A stretch of 64,000 bases of DNA from Colwellia echini (GTDB taxonomy: Bacteria > Pseudomonadota > Gammaproteobacteria > Enterobacterales > Alteromonadaceae). The stretch lies in the NCBI RefSeq assembly GCF_002843355.2, contig NZ_PJAI02000005.1:128530-192529 (forward strand), given 5' to 3'. A model generated the notes under the pieces. That model searched no databases. It was given only the letters and a program-made list of their open reading frames with translations, and was not told the origin of the DNA. Both the position numbers and the translations under genes were made by a program. This document shows positions 46,528 through 55,943 of this stretch, piece after piece (position 1 is the first letter of the stretch; the number at the start of each line of letters is the position of its first letter).

Positions 46528-47382
46528 ATGCTTAAGTTTTTAATTTGTATTTCTTTGATTTCTACCTTAACCCTAAGTGGTTATGTGCAAGCTTTGGATG
46601 TTGTATATGCAGGTAAAAATGAAAACATTTATATTAATCGGCTTTTAAGGCACGTATTAGCTTATTCTAAAAACAAAAATTATACGCCAAAAGCCTATGG
46701 TGAAAAACTACCACGTGGTCGAGAGTACAAATTTTTGGCTCAAGAAGGGGTAATTGATGTACTTGCTGATGGTGCAACACTTGAACGAGAAAGTAAATAT
46801 TTACCTATTCGATTCCCTATTTTAAAAGGGTTAAATAGTTGGCGTATTTCATTAATTAACAAAGAAAATAAAGATATTTTTTTAAAGGTGTTCACCAACG
46901 AAGATTTGAAAGAATTCACTGCTGCACAATTTCATTCCTGGTCAGACAGTGAAATATTATTGAGCAACGGAATTAAAGTCTATAAAGGAGGAAATCAAGA
47001 AGGTCTATATAGGATGTTGCACAAAAAACGCATTGATTATTACCCTCGTTCACTTTTAGAAATAAATAGAGAGGCAAAAAATCACCAACACCTTAATATA
47101 ATGATTGAGCCCTATATAATTATTCATTATCCCTCAGCCTTTTATTTTTATGTTAATAAAGAAAATTTTACGCTGGCCGCTGATATTAAGGAGGGGTTAG
47201 AAAAAGCGTTAAAGGATGGGAGTTTTGATCGACTATTTATAGAATATTTTGGTGACCATGTTAACGAAGTAATAAACAGTAATCGGCGTGTATTTACATT
47301 AGATAATCCCTTACTTTCGGATAAAACACCATTACAACGTAAAGAATTATGGATAAATTTTGATCAATCAATTAATAAATAG
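46528..47382 (+). CDS. Periplasmic solute-binding-like protein (SBP family 3 fold)
   Basis: This 284-residue protein has a Sec signal peptide (MLKFLICISLISTLTLSGYVQA). The remainder resembles type 2 periplasmic binding proteins of the HisJ/SBP_bac_3 kind without an accompanying permease: an N-terminal lobe with a LDVVYAGK start, an EGVIDVLADG block, and a C-terminal YFYVNKENFTLAADIKEGLEKALKDGSFDRLF stretch typical of the closing lobe. Such solitary proteins in Alteromonadales are often hypothetical. GGAGG lies about 10 bp before the ATG. No link to galactan breakdown is visible. It is the last gene before the tRNA fragment. Confidence 0.75.
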   Translation: MLKFLICISLISTLTLSGYVQALDVVYAGKNENIYINRLLRHVLAYSKNKNYTPKAYGEKLPRGREYKFLAQEGVIDVLADGATLERESKYLPIRFPILKGLNSWRISLINKENKDIFLKVFTNEDLKEFTAAQFHSWSDSEILLSNGIKVYKGGNQEGLYRMLHKKRIDYYPRSLLEINREAKNHQHLNIMIEPYIIIHYPSAFYFYVNKENFTLAADIKEGLEKALKDGSFDRLFIEYFGDHVNEVINSNRRVFTLDNPLLSDKTPLQRKELWINFDQSINK

Positions 47383-47522
47383 ATAAGCTGATTCATCAGA
47401 TAACTTAGAAAGCCATTTTTCTGTATGCTTAATTATGGTTGGGTAATCAACAGCTGTTATAACATCCGCTCTATAGACTTTAATATTATCTGACTAACGT
47501 TGAATTGTACTTAACCGTTTTG

Positions 47523-47690
47523 TTATTCAATTTCGTATTTATCCCATCTTTCTTTCCAAGTATTCGCGAAGATGACTATACGGTCAAACGGTGTTTTGTT
47601 GAAAATAGCCAAGCTTGTTATAGCTGCATTCTCGCCTAGTTTCATGTGTTCTATATATCTAAACCCTAACCAGGTATATAAAGTATCCAC
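47523..47690 (-). pseudogene. Short unidentified coding remnant
   Basis: The minus strand reads VDTLYTWLGFRYIEHMKLGE... for 55 codons to a stop, with protein-like composition, no start codon nearby and no continuation upstream. I do not recognise the family. The surrounding 47.4-47.96 kb is otherwise empty of genes. Confidence 0.3.
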
Positions 47691-47965
47691 AAATAGAAGT
47701 TTTTGTTAATTTTGATTGAATTAATATTGACCTATCGTTAGCCAAACCAAAAAAGGTGGCATTAGAATGTTGAAGTAGTAATTCTTCCAAAGATAAACTT
47801 TAAAATAGTAGTTAGATTTTGTGACAAAACTAAAATTTGACGAGAGTTGACCGAGTCTAAACTTGTCACCAACTGAATACTTAAAACCTAAGAAAACAAA
47901 TGGTTAATAAACAAGACAACTTTAAGGTACATTAAAATAAGTTAGCGTCTGGTTAAAAATTAAAC

Positions 47966-48010
47966 CTCATAACCCGAAGGTCGTCAGTTCAAATCTGGCT
48001 CCCGCAACCA
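47966..48010 (+). other. 3' half of an initiator tRNA-Met gene (CAT anticodon to CCA), putative att site
   Basis: The 45 bases from CTCATAACCCGAAGG through GTTCAAATC to CCCGCAACCA match the anticodon arm, variable region, T arm, acceptor 3' strand and CCA of bacterial initiator tRNA. The 5' half is absent, so it is not a functional tRNA. A lone tRNA 3' end is the usual scar at the distal end of an integrative element inserted into a tRNA gene. Its + orientation predicts the intact tRNA and an integrase to the left of the window. Confidence 0.75.
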
Positions 48011-48173
48011 ATCTATATACCTATCTAAAATTCTATTTAATTCCTATAATTTTACAAAATACTCCCCTCCCTTTTTCATAAATCAACGAAATTTTAATTT
48101 TTATCCATTTGATGCCTAAAACAGTGACACAACGAACAAAACCTTTTATCTATATAATCTAAAAAGATGACAC

Positions 48174-48200
48174 AAAAAAAGCACTCTAGGTGCTTTTTTA
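48174..48200. terminator. Bidirectional intrinsic terminator after the BON-domain gene
   Basis: Stem AAAAAAGCAC / GTGCTTTTTT with a short loop, about 75 bp beyond the stop of the minus-strand gene. Confidence 0.8.
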
Positions 48201-48276
48201 TCTTGTTTAATTGGCTTATTTAATCGCCTTGCCAAAACCTTACTCAGTTATTATCAATTTGAGTATTAACAGAGCG

Positions 48277-48822
48277 TTAAGCAACATCTAACTTATCAAC
48301 AACCGATTTCACATCGTTGGTGTTTTTAGCAATAGCAACGGCTAATTCTTTCACACTATCAGAACTAACTTGACCCATTAGGGTTACCACACCATTTTTA
48401 ACTTCCACTTCAATATCTGAACCATTTACCTCAGATTCAAATAAAAGCTTAGTTTTTACTACGGCTTCTACTTTTGAGTCGGTTAATGCCATTAACGATT
48501 CGCTGTCTTCAGACTTTTTAGCATCTAAAACGGTTAGTTTATTGTCAACAGATTCAACCCCATCAAGACTGGCAATTAATTCTTCAGCGAGTGCTTTATC
48601 AACTTCACTATCTACCTTACCCGTTAGAATAACTATTGAGTTTTGAACGTCGGTATTAATATCAAAAGAGTTCAAATTTCCATTAAACAATAAAGTGCTT
48701 TCCGCTTTACCGTCTATCCACGCATCTTTCGTTTTATCTTCCCAGCTATTATTTGCGTAAGCTGCTGTTGAGCCCAATGTTAATAAGGCTACTGTTACAA
48801 TAGAACAAATTGACTTTTTCAT
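48277..48822 (-). CDS. BON-domain periplasmic protein (OsmY-like)
   Basis: This 181-residue protein has a Sec signal peptide (cleavage after AAYA). Two BON domains (about 30-98 and 112-181) each have the VKNGVVTLMGQV-type GxV pattern. OsmY-like proteins sit in the periplasm, are often induced by osmotic or envelope stress, and may bind phospholipids. GGAG lies about 8 bp before the ATG. Its neighbours are a membrane protein and cardiolipin synthase, consistent with an envelope role. Confidence 0.88.
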   Translation of the reverse strand: MKKSICSIVTVALLTLGSTAAYANNSWEDKTKDAWIDGKAESTLLFNGNLNSFDINTDVQNSIVILTGKVDSEVDKALAEELIASLDGVESVDNKLTVLDAKKSEDSESLMALTDSKVEAVVKTKLLFESEVNGSDIEVEVKNGVVTLMGQVSSDSVKELAVAIAKNTNDVKSVVDKLDVA

Positions 48823-49047
48823 AATAATCTCCTTTTAGTGAATTCACAGTAACTAAAGCCATATTTGTGCCAAATAATAATGCGTTGATATTTAAAGGAT
48901 TTATAATACACTCTGTTTTTAGTTAAAACAGAGCATTGAGTTATTACATAGTTATTTGTAAAAATTACACAATAAGCTTATTAAGTGATTTTATAAGAAT
49001 TTTAACTTAGGGATATTATAGGGTAATAGTTCATACGAACTGATTAT

Positions 49048-49533
49048 TTAATCAAATATAAAAGGTTCTTTCTTTGCTTTAACTCGAATCCAATTTAAAG
49101 ACGTACGGATAGATTTTCGCGAAAGTATATATTGTACAAGTTTATCTTTACCCGGAAACGGTATCAAACTTAAGCCAATGACCATAGTAATCAATCCTTG
49201 TCCTGGCAAAACTAACATAAGTAAACCGCATAGTAGTAAAAACACACCGATAATGATTTTTACAATCTGAATAACAACAGTTACACTGCTTTTTAATAAA
49301 GTTAAGTTATGGTTTTTATTAAATTTATCATCATATTTTTTGGCACTATTGGTTTTATTAACTGCATTTTTTCGAATAAAATATCGTGTATCCATTTGAG
49401 TGATGATATAACTCATACCAATAAAATAAACAATTGAAATACCTGTTGTTATCAAAACAGTTAACAATATAAAATCGGCATCAAAAGTAGCAATTAAGTA
49501 TGTTGAAATTTCATTATAATATTCTTTAAACAC
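49048..49533 (-). CDS. PGPGW-family small membrane protein
   Basis: This 161-residue protein starts at a GTG with two hydrophobic segments (about 20-45 and 87-125). The second contains LCGLLMLVLPGQGLITMVIGL, a variant of the LPGPGW hallmark of this uncharacterised transmembrane family. The C-terminus is basic. Function unknown. It is divergent from the cardiolipin synthase gene, in an envelope-related neighbourhood. Confidence 0.75.
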   Translation of the reverse strand: MFKEYYNEISTYLIATFDADFILLTVLITTGISIVYFIGMSYIITQMDTRYFIRKNAVNKTNSAKKYDDKFNKNHNLTLLKSSVTVVIQIVKIIIGVFLLLCGLLMLVLPGQGLITMVIGLSLIPFPGKDKLVQYILSRKSIRTSLNWIRVKAKKEPFIFD

Positions 49534-49643
49534 GTTCGTTTTCCATCATTGATAGCCGGTCATTATGTTAATCAGGCTGTTAATAATAAATTAAATTTTT
49601 CATTTAACAGTAAATTTACTTAAATTGATTTAGGTTGAGCTTT

Positions 49644-51128
49644 ATGCAAATAATTGAAGCGTTGATTGACTGGATAAGTTTCCATTGGGTAACCATCATT
49701 GTTATTTTCCATGTTAGCTTATCTTTACTCACATCTATACATGTACTTCTCTATAAAGAAAATGAACGAACTTCACTTGCTTGGATTGGTCTTGTTGTAT
49801 TTTCACCAGTGATCGGAACTTTATTTTATTGGTTTTTTGGTATAAATCGTATTAAACGTTCTGCCCAAAAACAGTATCCACAATCGTTAAAAGAAACATT
49901 TCAACATGAGCCAATCGCTATTAATTTTCATGGTTTGCCACAAAATTGGCATGCCGCAATTATAGCAGGTCATGCCATTCATCCAATGAATTACCTTGAT
50001 GGTAATAACATTGAGCCTCTCATTAATGGTGATAACGCCTACCCTGCGATGATTGCAGCTATTCATAATGCTAATCGCGCTATTGTTTTATCAAGTTACA
50101 TTTTTGAATATGACTCTCTTGGCCAGCAATTTGTTGATGCATTAGCCAAAGCGAATCAGCGTGGTGTAGCAATCAATGTTTTACTTGATGGCGTTGGTAT
50201 TGGTTACAGCTGGCATAAATCAGATTATGCATTAAAAAAACTAGGCGTGAAAACGGCGCGCTTCTTACCTGCCATCTCCCTTACTACCGTGCGTTTTATT
50301 AACTTAAGAAATCATAGAAAAATTCTCTGTATTGATGGTGAAGTTGCTTTTATTGGCGGTATGAATATAAGCCAAGATAATGTAGTTAAGTCAGCAAAAA
50401 ATCCAATTGACGATATTCATTTTAAAGTAACAGGCCCGGTTATTGATCAAATTAGTCAGGTATTTATCGAAGATTGGTTTTTTGCCACACGTGAGTTAAT
50501 TGAATTTCCTCGTTTTGAGGCTTTACAAATTGCGAAGAAAAAGTCTGATACTAGCTCTGAGCTGCAAGCTAATAATGGGGCCATTGTTGCCCGAGTTATT
50601 CAAGATGGGCCTGATGAAAACCATAATAGAATTCGATGGACATTAATTAATGCGTTAGTTTCCGCACAGAAAAGTGTAAAAATAATGACCCCTTATTTTG
50701 TGCCAGACCAAGCGTTAATGAGTTATTTACACGCAGCAGCATTACGCGGCGTATCAGTAGAAATTATAGTTCCACAGCACAGTAACATACTCTTTATGGA
50801 TTGGGTGATGGAAGCCAACTACCCTAGGATAATTAAACACGGCGTTAAAATTTATAAAAACAATAGACCTTTTGATCATAGTAAGATTATGATTATTGAT
50901 GACATATGGTCATTTATCGGCTCAACTAACTGGGATGCCAGAAGCCTTGAATTTAACTTTGAAATTAATATGGAATGTTTTGATCCTCAGCTCAATGAAA
51001 ACCTAACGACTTTATTTACCGCTAAAAAAGAAAATGCAACGCTGGTTGTTAAAGAATATTTAGATCCATTGTCAAGGTTTAAAAAGATACGTAATAACTT
51101 TTTCCGTTTGTTTTCACCTTATCTTTAG
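49644..51128 (+). CDS. cls: Cardiolipin synthase (PLD superfamily)
   Basis: I chose the ATG at 49644; a TTG three codons upstream is in frame. The 494-residue inner-membrane protein has two N-terminal hydrophobic segments (about 10-65). Two HKD phospholipase D motifs are present: NHRKILCIDGEVAFIGG and DHSKIMIIDDIWSFIGS. It joins two phosphatidylglycerols to cardiolipin plus glycerol. Length and domain order fit ClsA-type enzymes. A nuclease of the EEP family follows 78 bp later on the same strand. Confidence 0.92.
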   Translation: MQIIEALIDWISFHWVTIIVIFHVSLSLLTSIHVLLYKENERTSLAWIGLVVFSPVIGTLFYWFFGINRIKRSAQKQYPQSLKETFQHEPIAINFHGLPQNWHAAIIAGHAIHPMNYLDGNNIEPLINGDNAYPAMIAAIHNANRAIVLSSYIFEYDSLGQQFVDALAKANQRGVAINVLLDGVGIGYSWHKSDYALKKLGVKTARFLPAISLTTVRFINLRNHRKILCIDGEVAFIGGMNISQDNVVKSAKNPIDDIHFKVTGPVIDQISQVFIEDWFFATRELIEFPRFEALQIAKKKSDTSSELQANNGAIVARVIQDGPDENHNRIRWTLINALVSAQKSVKIMTPYFVPDQALMSYLHAAALRGVSVEIIVPQHSNILFMDWVMEANYPRIIKHGVKIYKNNRPFDHSKIMIIDDIWSFIGSTNWDARSLEFNFEINMECFDPQLNENLTTLFTAKKENATLVVKEYLDPLSRFKKIRNNFFRLFSPYL

Positions 51129-51206
51129 CCTTAGCTTGAATTCAAGAACTAAAATCTAGCGCCAATATAACTTAAACCGTTTTAAATTTAAACAGGTTGT
51201 ATTTAA

Positions 51207-51977
51207 ATGATTAAAAGCCGTTATAACACTGTTGAATCTTTAAAGATTATGGGAGATGCTTCAAAAGACTTTTTAGGCCCGAATATAAATATATTACTGT
51301 GGAATGTCTTTAAATGTAAAAAAACTGGTTGGCTAGAAGATTTTATAACACTCACCGAAAACAAAGATTTGGTGCTATTACAAGAAGCGGTAGTTAACTC
51401 ACCTTTTGATAACCATTTTAATTTATCTAAACAGCACCAGTGGATTATGGCGCGAAGTTTTAGAGACATTCAAACCAATATAGAAACTGGCGTTAAAACA
51501 GGTTCAACAGTAGCAACCCAAGATCATTATTGTTCGGCTTCAAAACACGCAGAGCCTATTTCGAATACTAAAAAGATGCTACTCAAAACAGTATATCCTT
51601 TATGTCAATTGGGACAGGATAACTGCGAGCGGTCGTTGCTCGTCGTTAATACGCATTTGATCAATTTTGTCTCTTTTGAAAAATTTAAAGATCATTTAGA
51701 TCAAATATTTAAAACATTAGCTAACCATAAAGGCCCTATGTTATTAGCAGGCGACTTTAATACATGGAATAGAAAACGCTTAAAATATTTTAAGTCATTG
51801 GCATTATCTTTTTCGTTAACTGAAGTAAAAATGATTCGTCAACCTAAGGTAGGTCATTTATTACAGCACCTTGATCATATTTACTATCGAGGTATTGAGA
51901 TAACCAATGTTCAAGTACATACTGATATTAATACATCAGATCACTACCCAATAAGCTTATCGGTTCGTATCGATTAA
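51207..51977 (+). CDS. Endonuclease/exonuclease/phosphatase (EEP) family protein
   Basis: This 256-residue protein has the EEP four-layer fold signature. The NILLWNVFK start, the metal-binding glutamate in LLQEAVV, VVNTHLI, GDFNTWNRK and the paired HLDHIYY and SDHYPI motifs carry the catalytic Asp/His residues. No signal peptide is seen. The family includes DNases, sphingomyelinases and phosphatases, so the substrate is open. The arrangement directly behind cardiolipin synthase is common in Gammaproteobacteria and hints at a phospholipid- or envelope-linked role. Confidence 0.85.
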   Translation: MIKSRYNTVESLKIMGDASKDFLGPNINILLWNVFKCKKTGWLEDFITLTENKDLVLLQEAVVNSPFDNHFNLSKQHQWIMARSFRDIQTNIETGVKTGSTVATQDHYCSASKHAEPISNTKKMLLKTVYPLCQLGQDNCERSLLVVNTHLINFVSFEKFKDHLDQIFKTLANHKGPMLLAGDFNTWNRKRLKYFKSLALSFSLTEVKMIRQPKVGHLLQHLDHIYYRGIEITNVQVHTDINTSDHYPISLSVRID

Positions 51978-51996
51978 TTTCGTATCAGTTAAAGTA

Positions 51997-53523
51997 TTAA
52001 TCTAATCCAAAAAACATACTAATTTTAGTTAACAGATGAGTTTTATTCTGTTCAATTTTTTGGTTTTGAACAGCTTCATTTAACTTATCTTTTATTGAGC
52101 TTGTTTCCACATCTCTTTTCGCTAAAATTTCAGAAATTTTGTTTACTATATTTGGCCTTTGAAGAATAATTTTCTGAAATTCATCTTTGTGTAATCGATA
52201 ACTATAGACATCACTGGTAGCGATAATTGTTGCGCTTCTTGCTGCGCCGGTCATTAATCCCATTTCACCAACAAATGTGGGCGACTTAATATCAGCCACT
52301 TTACTATTCATTCCGCCTGATTCTACCCAAACTGAAGCAGTACCTTGAGTTAATATATAAAGCCAACTTGCTTTATCATTCTGGCGCATAATATTCTCGC
52401 CTTTAGAATACAATACCGACTGCAAGCCCTTTGCTAAAATAATTAGTTCGTCTTGATTTAACTCTGTTAAAAAGTCGATCTGGTTTAAAGCATTTAATCT
52501 TTGTTGTATATTTTTTTGCTCTTTTTGTGAACGTCGCTCACTATCGTCTTGATCAATAAATAATTGCGCAGCAGGAATAGCTAAAGGAATATTAGCTCGC
52601 TGTAATGCGGCATATAACCGCTTTCTTACCAATGAGTTGGTTGGATCGTCTTCTTGGATATCAGTTAGCCAATAACGTATAGCATATTGCGCGTAGCTTT
52701 CTCTGTTGTCACTTGAAAAATCAAGACAGATACAATTAGGTTTAGGGTGATTAGCAACATTTAATATACCTGGTTTAGCCTGTAGCGCCGCTTCAACAAT
52801 ATCGATAACCTGTGATGGATTGGTTCGAAAATCAACATTAAAATGCACCCACATTCTATGTTGCAGTGACTCGCCTACCCGTTTACCTAAAATAATAATA
52901 TTGGCAGCTAATAAAAAGGAATTAGGCACAATAAGTGTGTCCCAATCTCTAGTTTCTATTACCGTGTGACGCCATCTAAGCTCTTGTACCTTACCTTGTG
53001 TTCCATTTTCAAGTTGGATCCAATCACCGAGGCGAATTGACTTATCAAGTTGTAATGCTACACCACCAATAATATTACCTAAAGTAGCTTGTAAACCAAT
53101 GGCTAAAATGGCGGTAACAACCGCTGAGGTGGCGGCAATACTTGTGGTATCAACCCCAAAGTTACTCAGTGTTACTACCAGTAAAACAATAATTGAAAAA
53201 CCAAAAATAATGTCACTGATTATAGATGGTGGATGGTAGCCCAGGCGAGGAATAATCAATTTAAATAATAGCGTTAGGCTTAATTCGATTAAGGTTAAAC
53301 TGCCTATTAAATAAATTATATTACCGGATATCAGATTTATTTGTGACCATTGAAATACTTGGGCAGCATGGAATAAACTAACCGCAATTAGATATAGTAT
53401 AAGAAAAAAGCCAACACGCTTTATTTGATCATTATTATTTGGCTCGAATGCTTTGCATAAAGCCGCGATAATAAGAAAACTGACGAGCATTATGCTTGCG
53501 GTTAGCCATGAAGTTAACGCCAC
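51997..53523 (-). CDS. MscS-type channel with C-terminal cyclic nucleotide-binding domain
   Basis: This 508-residue protein has four to five N-terminal membrane helices (1-165). The MscS pore/beta domain (about 125-310; LGNIIGGVALQLDKSIRLGDWIQLENG, then VPNSFLLAANIIILGKR) follows. A cNMP domain (about 345-470) has the phosphate-binding cassette FVGEMGLMTGAARSATI, where Arg would contact the cyclic phosphate. This matches the bCNG type of MscS channels, gated or modulated by cAMP/cGMP rather than mainly by tension. The next gene upstream on the same strand encodes a class III cyclase, so its ligand may be made by its neighbour. Confidence 0.9.
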   Translation of the reverse strand: MALTSWLTASIMLVSFLIIAALCKAFEPNNNDQIKRVGFFLILYLIAVSLFHAAQVFQWSQINLISGNIIYLIGSLTLIELSLTLLFKLIIPRLGYHPPSIISDIIFGFSIIVLLVVTLSNFGVDTTSIAATSAVVTAILAIGLQATLGNIIGGVALQLDKSIRLGDWIQLENGTQGKVQELRWRHTVIETRDWDTLIVPNSFLLAANIIILGKRVGESLQHRMWVHFNVDFRTNPSQVIDIVEAALQAKPGILNVANHPKPNCICLDFSSDNRESYAQYAIRYWLTDIQEDDPTNSLVRKRLYAALQRANIPLAIPAAQLFIDQDDSERRSQKEQKNIQQRLNALNQIDFLTELNQDELIILAKGLQSVLYSKGENIMRQNDKASWLYILTQGTASVWVESGGMNSKVADIKSPTFVGEMGLMTGAARSATIIATSDVYSYRLHKDEFQKIILQRPNIVNKISEILAKRDVETSSIKDKLNEAVQNQKIEQNKTHLLTKISMFFGLD

Positions 53524-53638
53524 TGTATTTCTCCTATTTCAATTTTATAGCCGAGTGAAGTTAAGGAAAATGGAAAACATCATATCAAAATACAAATACA
53601 CAAATAATATAATGAAGTCATTCTCTTAACTGTAGCTG

Positions 53639-55858
53639 CTATTTTTCCATATGGGTATAAACTCCATCCCAATCTGGGCTCATGGTTTCTTGCTCTAAAA
53701 TAGCAATGCGCGATAAATACACTTGGTAAATTTTACGTTCGCTATAATGGGTTAATAACGCAGTAAAATCATCTTTTGCTTGCTGCCAGTTTTGAGCAAG
53801 GTAATGTTGATAAGCGCTTTTATAAGCCTCTGTCTCTTCGGCAAACGTAGGTAATTGTAATTGCTGCTCAGTTAGTGGTTCAAAAATAGTTATTGGCTCA
53901 TTTTTACCTTTCACTTTCACGCAATCAATAAACCTAAATTGATGGTTAGGACAAAGCAACATAGTGCTTTCACTTACTAAACATTCCACACCATAAAACT
54001 TAGTTAAACCTTCTAAGCGTGCACCTAAGTTCACTGCATCACCCAATACAGTATAAGCACGACGATATTCAGAGCCCATGTCGCCAACGCTCATATCACC
54101 AGTATTTAAACCAATACCCACATGAATTTCCGGCAAGCCTATTTCTTTAAATTCTTCACGTAATTTAGCGGTAATCACTTGCATGTCTAATGCTGCGTTC
54201 AAGGCATTTTCTGCGTGATCTGGATCACTAAGTGGCGCGCCCCAAAATGCCATTACCATATCACCCACATATTTATCTATGGTGCCTTTATGATCAAAAA
54301 TACTTTTAGTAATAGGGTTAAAGTACTTATTCAGTAAGTTTTTAAGTTCAGATGCGGTTAATGATTCTGAAATACTGGTAAAGCTTCGAATATCAGAAAA
54401 CAATACCGTCATTTCTTTACGCTCACCATCAAGATTTACCGAGTTGGGATCAGATAACATTTTATCAATATGTGCAGGTGGTACGTATTGATCAAATATA
54501 CCTTTAATCATCTTGCGTTGATTGTTTTCTTTGAAAAAACCTAAACCTAAATTAAATATACCAAGTAATAAAATAAGCAATAAACTTGTGGTTAGCATTA
54601 AACTAATTTGATGTACTTGCCATAACCAAAAATTAAACCACGTCGTTAAAAATATCAGTACCGATGCGGTTAACGTAAGTGCTAATGGACCTATAACCGG
54701 AAATACACACACACAGAATATTGCTAAAACAATAAGAATAATACCTACTGCCGCTTCCCACCAATCGGGCTGAATAGGTAATATTTCAGGGTGTATTAAT
54801 CCTTCAAAAACATTAGCATGTACTTCTACCCCAGGGTAATTAACTTCAACCGGTGTTGCCCGTAAGTCAGCTAAACCTACCGCACTTGTGCCAACAAACA
54901 CAACAGCACCTTCTAACAAGCCATCAGCAACATTGTTATGCAAAACATCGGTTGCCGAAATATAAGGAAAACTTTTACGTTTACCGCGATATGGAATTAA
55001 CACCCTACCCGCTGCATCAGTTGGAATTAGTTCATTGCCCCACCTAACCCCTGAAATTTGTTTAATATTATTACCAATATCGACCACATTTATTTCAATA
55101 GTTTCACTGAAGGTTAATAACCTAGCAGCTTCGAGAGCTATCGATGGATAGAACTTGCCGTTGTGCTCTGCAACTAACGCGGCTTTTCGAATAAAGCCAT
55201 CTTTGTCAGGCGTAGAATTGATAAAACCACTTCCTGTGGTTTGTGATTGCAAAATATGAATATTACTTTCATAGTGCGGAAATGAAAGACGTATTAATTT
55301 TTTGAAGTCTACATCTTCTGTGCCACTTATAACGGTGAGAGGTAATTCTCCTTTAGATGTTTGATTTTCGTTTTGAAATAATACTCCTAGAACAACGTCA
55401 GTTGAATCAAGGCTTTGTGAAAAGATAGTATCGGCATCTAACGAGCTTTTTAAATTAGTTAAATACGGCGGGATTTCTTGATTATTGGCTTCTAAATGTT
55501 TAGAAATTTCATCAACGGGGTTTCTTTCTGGTTCAGAAAACAAGACATCGAATACCACAACCGCTACGCCAGCATTAGCAAGTTGATTAACAAGCTCGCC
55601 AATTTTTATTCTTGACCAAGGCCAGCGCCCTTCTGCCGCTAAACTTTTTTCGTCAATATCTATAATCAGAATTGGTTGATCAGTTCGTTGTCTATCTTCT
55701 AATGTCGCTTGTAAGCGCAGATCATAAAACATCCCATCAAAACGTTCTAATAACTGTTTAACAGCAAGGCTTGATGAAAATTGTAAAAATATAACAAAAA
55801 GACTGATTAAAGCCCCTGATATCAAGGCGTAGCGATTTCGCTTAAAGTATTCAAACAC
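53639..55858 (-). CDS. CHASE2-domain class III adenylate/guanylate cyclase
   Basis: This 739-residue protein begins at GTG. An N-terminal helix (about 12-32) is followed by a large periplasmic CHASE2 sensor (about 40-350), then three membrane helices (about 360-440). The cyclase catalytic domain has both metal aspartates, D489 (FSDIRSF) and D533 (KYVGDMVMAFWG), the substrate Lys before YVGD, and TVLGDAVNLGARLE with the transition-state Arg. A C-terminal helical tail follows. These favour ATP as substrate. CHASE2 ligands are unknown. It sits between a cyclic-nucleotide-binding channel and an MBL-fold hydrolase, with a FecR-domain gene nearby, a partnership often seen for CHASE2 cyclases. Confidence 0.92.
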   Translation of the reverse strand: MFEYFKRNRYALISGALISLFVIFLQFSSSLAVKQLLERFDGMFYDLRLQATLEDRQRTDQPILIIDIDEKSLAAEGRWPWSRIKIGELVNQLANAGVAVVVFDVLFSEPERNPVDEISKHLEANNQEIPPYLTNLKSSLDADTIFSQSLDSTDVVLGVLFQNENQTSKGELPLTVISGTEDVDFKKLIRLSFPHYESNIHILQSQTTGSGFINSTPDKDGFIRKAALVAEHNGKFYPSIALEAARLLTFSETIEINVVDIGNNIKQISGVRWGNELIPTDAAGRVLIPYRGKRKSFPYISATDVLHNNVADGLLEGAVVFVGTSAVGLADLRATPVEVNYPGVEVHANVFEGLIHPEILPIQPDWWEAAVGIILIVLAIFCVCVFPVIGPLALTLTASVLIFLTTWFNFWLWQVHQISLMLTTSLLLILLLGIFNLGLGFFKENNQRKMIKGIFDQYVPPAHIDKMLSDPNSVNLDGERKEMTVLFSDIRSFTSISESLTASELKNLLNKYFNPITKSIFDHKGTIDKYVGDMVMAFWGAPLSDPDHAENALNAALDMQVITAKLREEFKEIGLPEIHVGIGLNTGDMSVGDMGSEYRRAYTVLGDAVNLGARLEGLTKFYGVECLVSESTMLLCPNHQFRFIDCVKVKGKNEPITIFEPLTEQQLQLPTFAEETEAYKSAYQHYLAQNWQQAKDDFTALLTHYSERKIYQVYLSRIAILEQETMSPDWDGVYTHMEK

Positions 55859-55943
55859 AGTCGTTCAAGCCACAAGAGATTAGAGGATTTTTTATAAAGG
55901 TATCTTTAAAGCGAGTAAGATTCGTCATATTAATTAAGGATTT

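Noticed and set aside
47940-48012. Complete tRNA gene
   Set aside because: Only the 3' half (from the anticodon loop) matches; the acceptor 5' strand and D arm are absent.
53573-53590. AAACATCATAT upstream of the cNMP channel gene as another PUL operator
   Set aside because: Only one arm is present (followed by CAAA rather than GTTT), and the genes are unrelated to the PUL.
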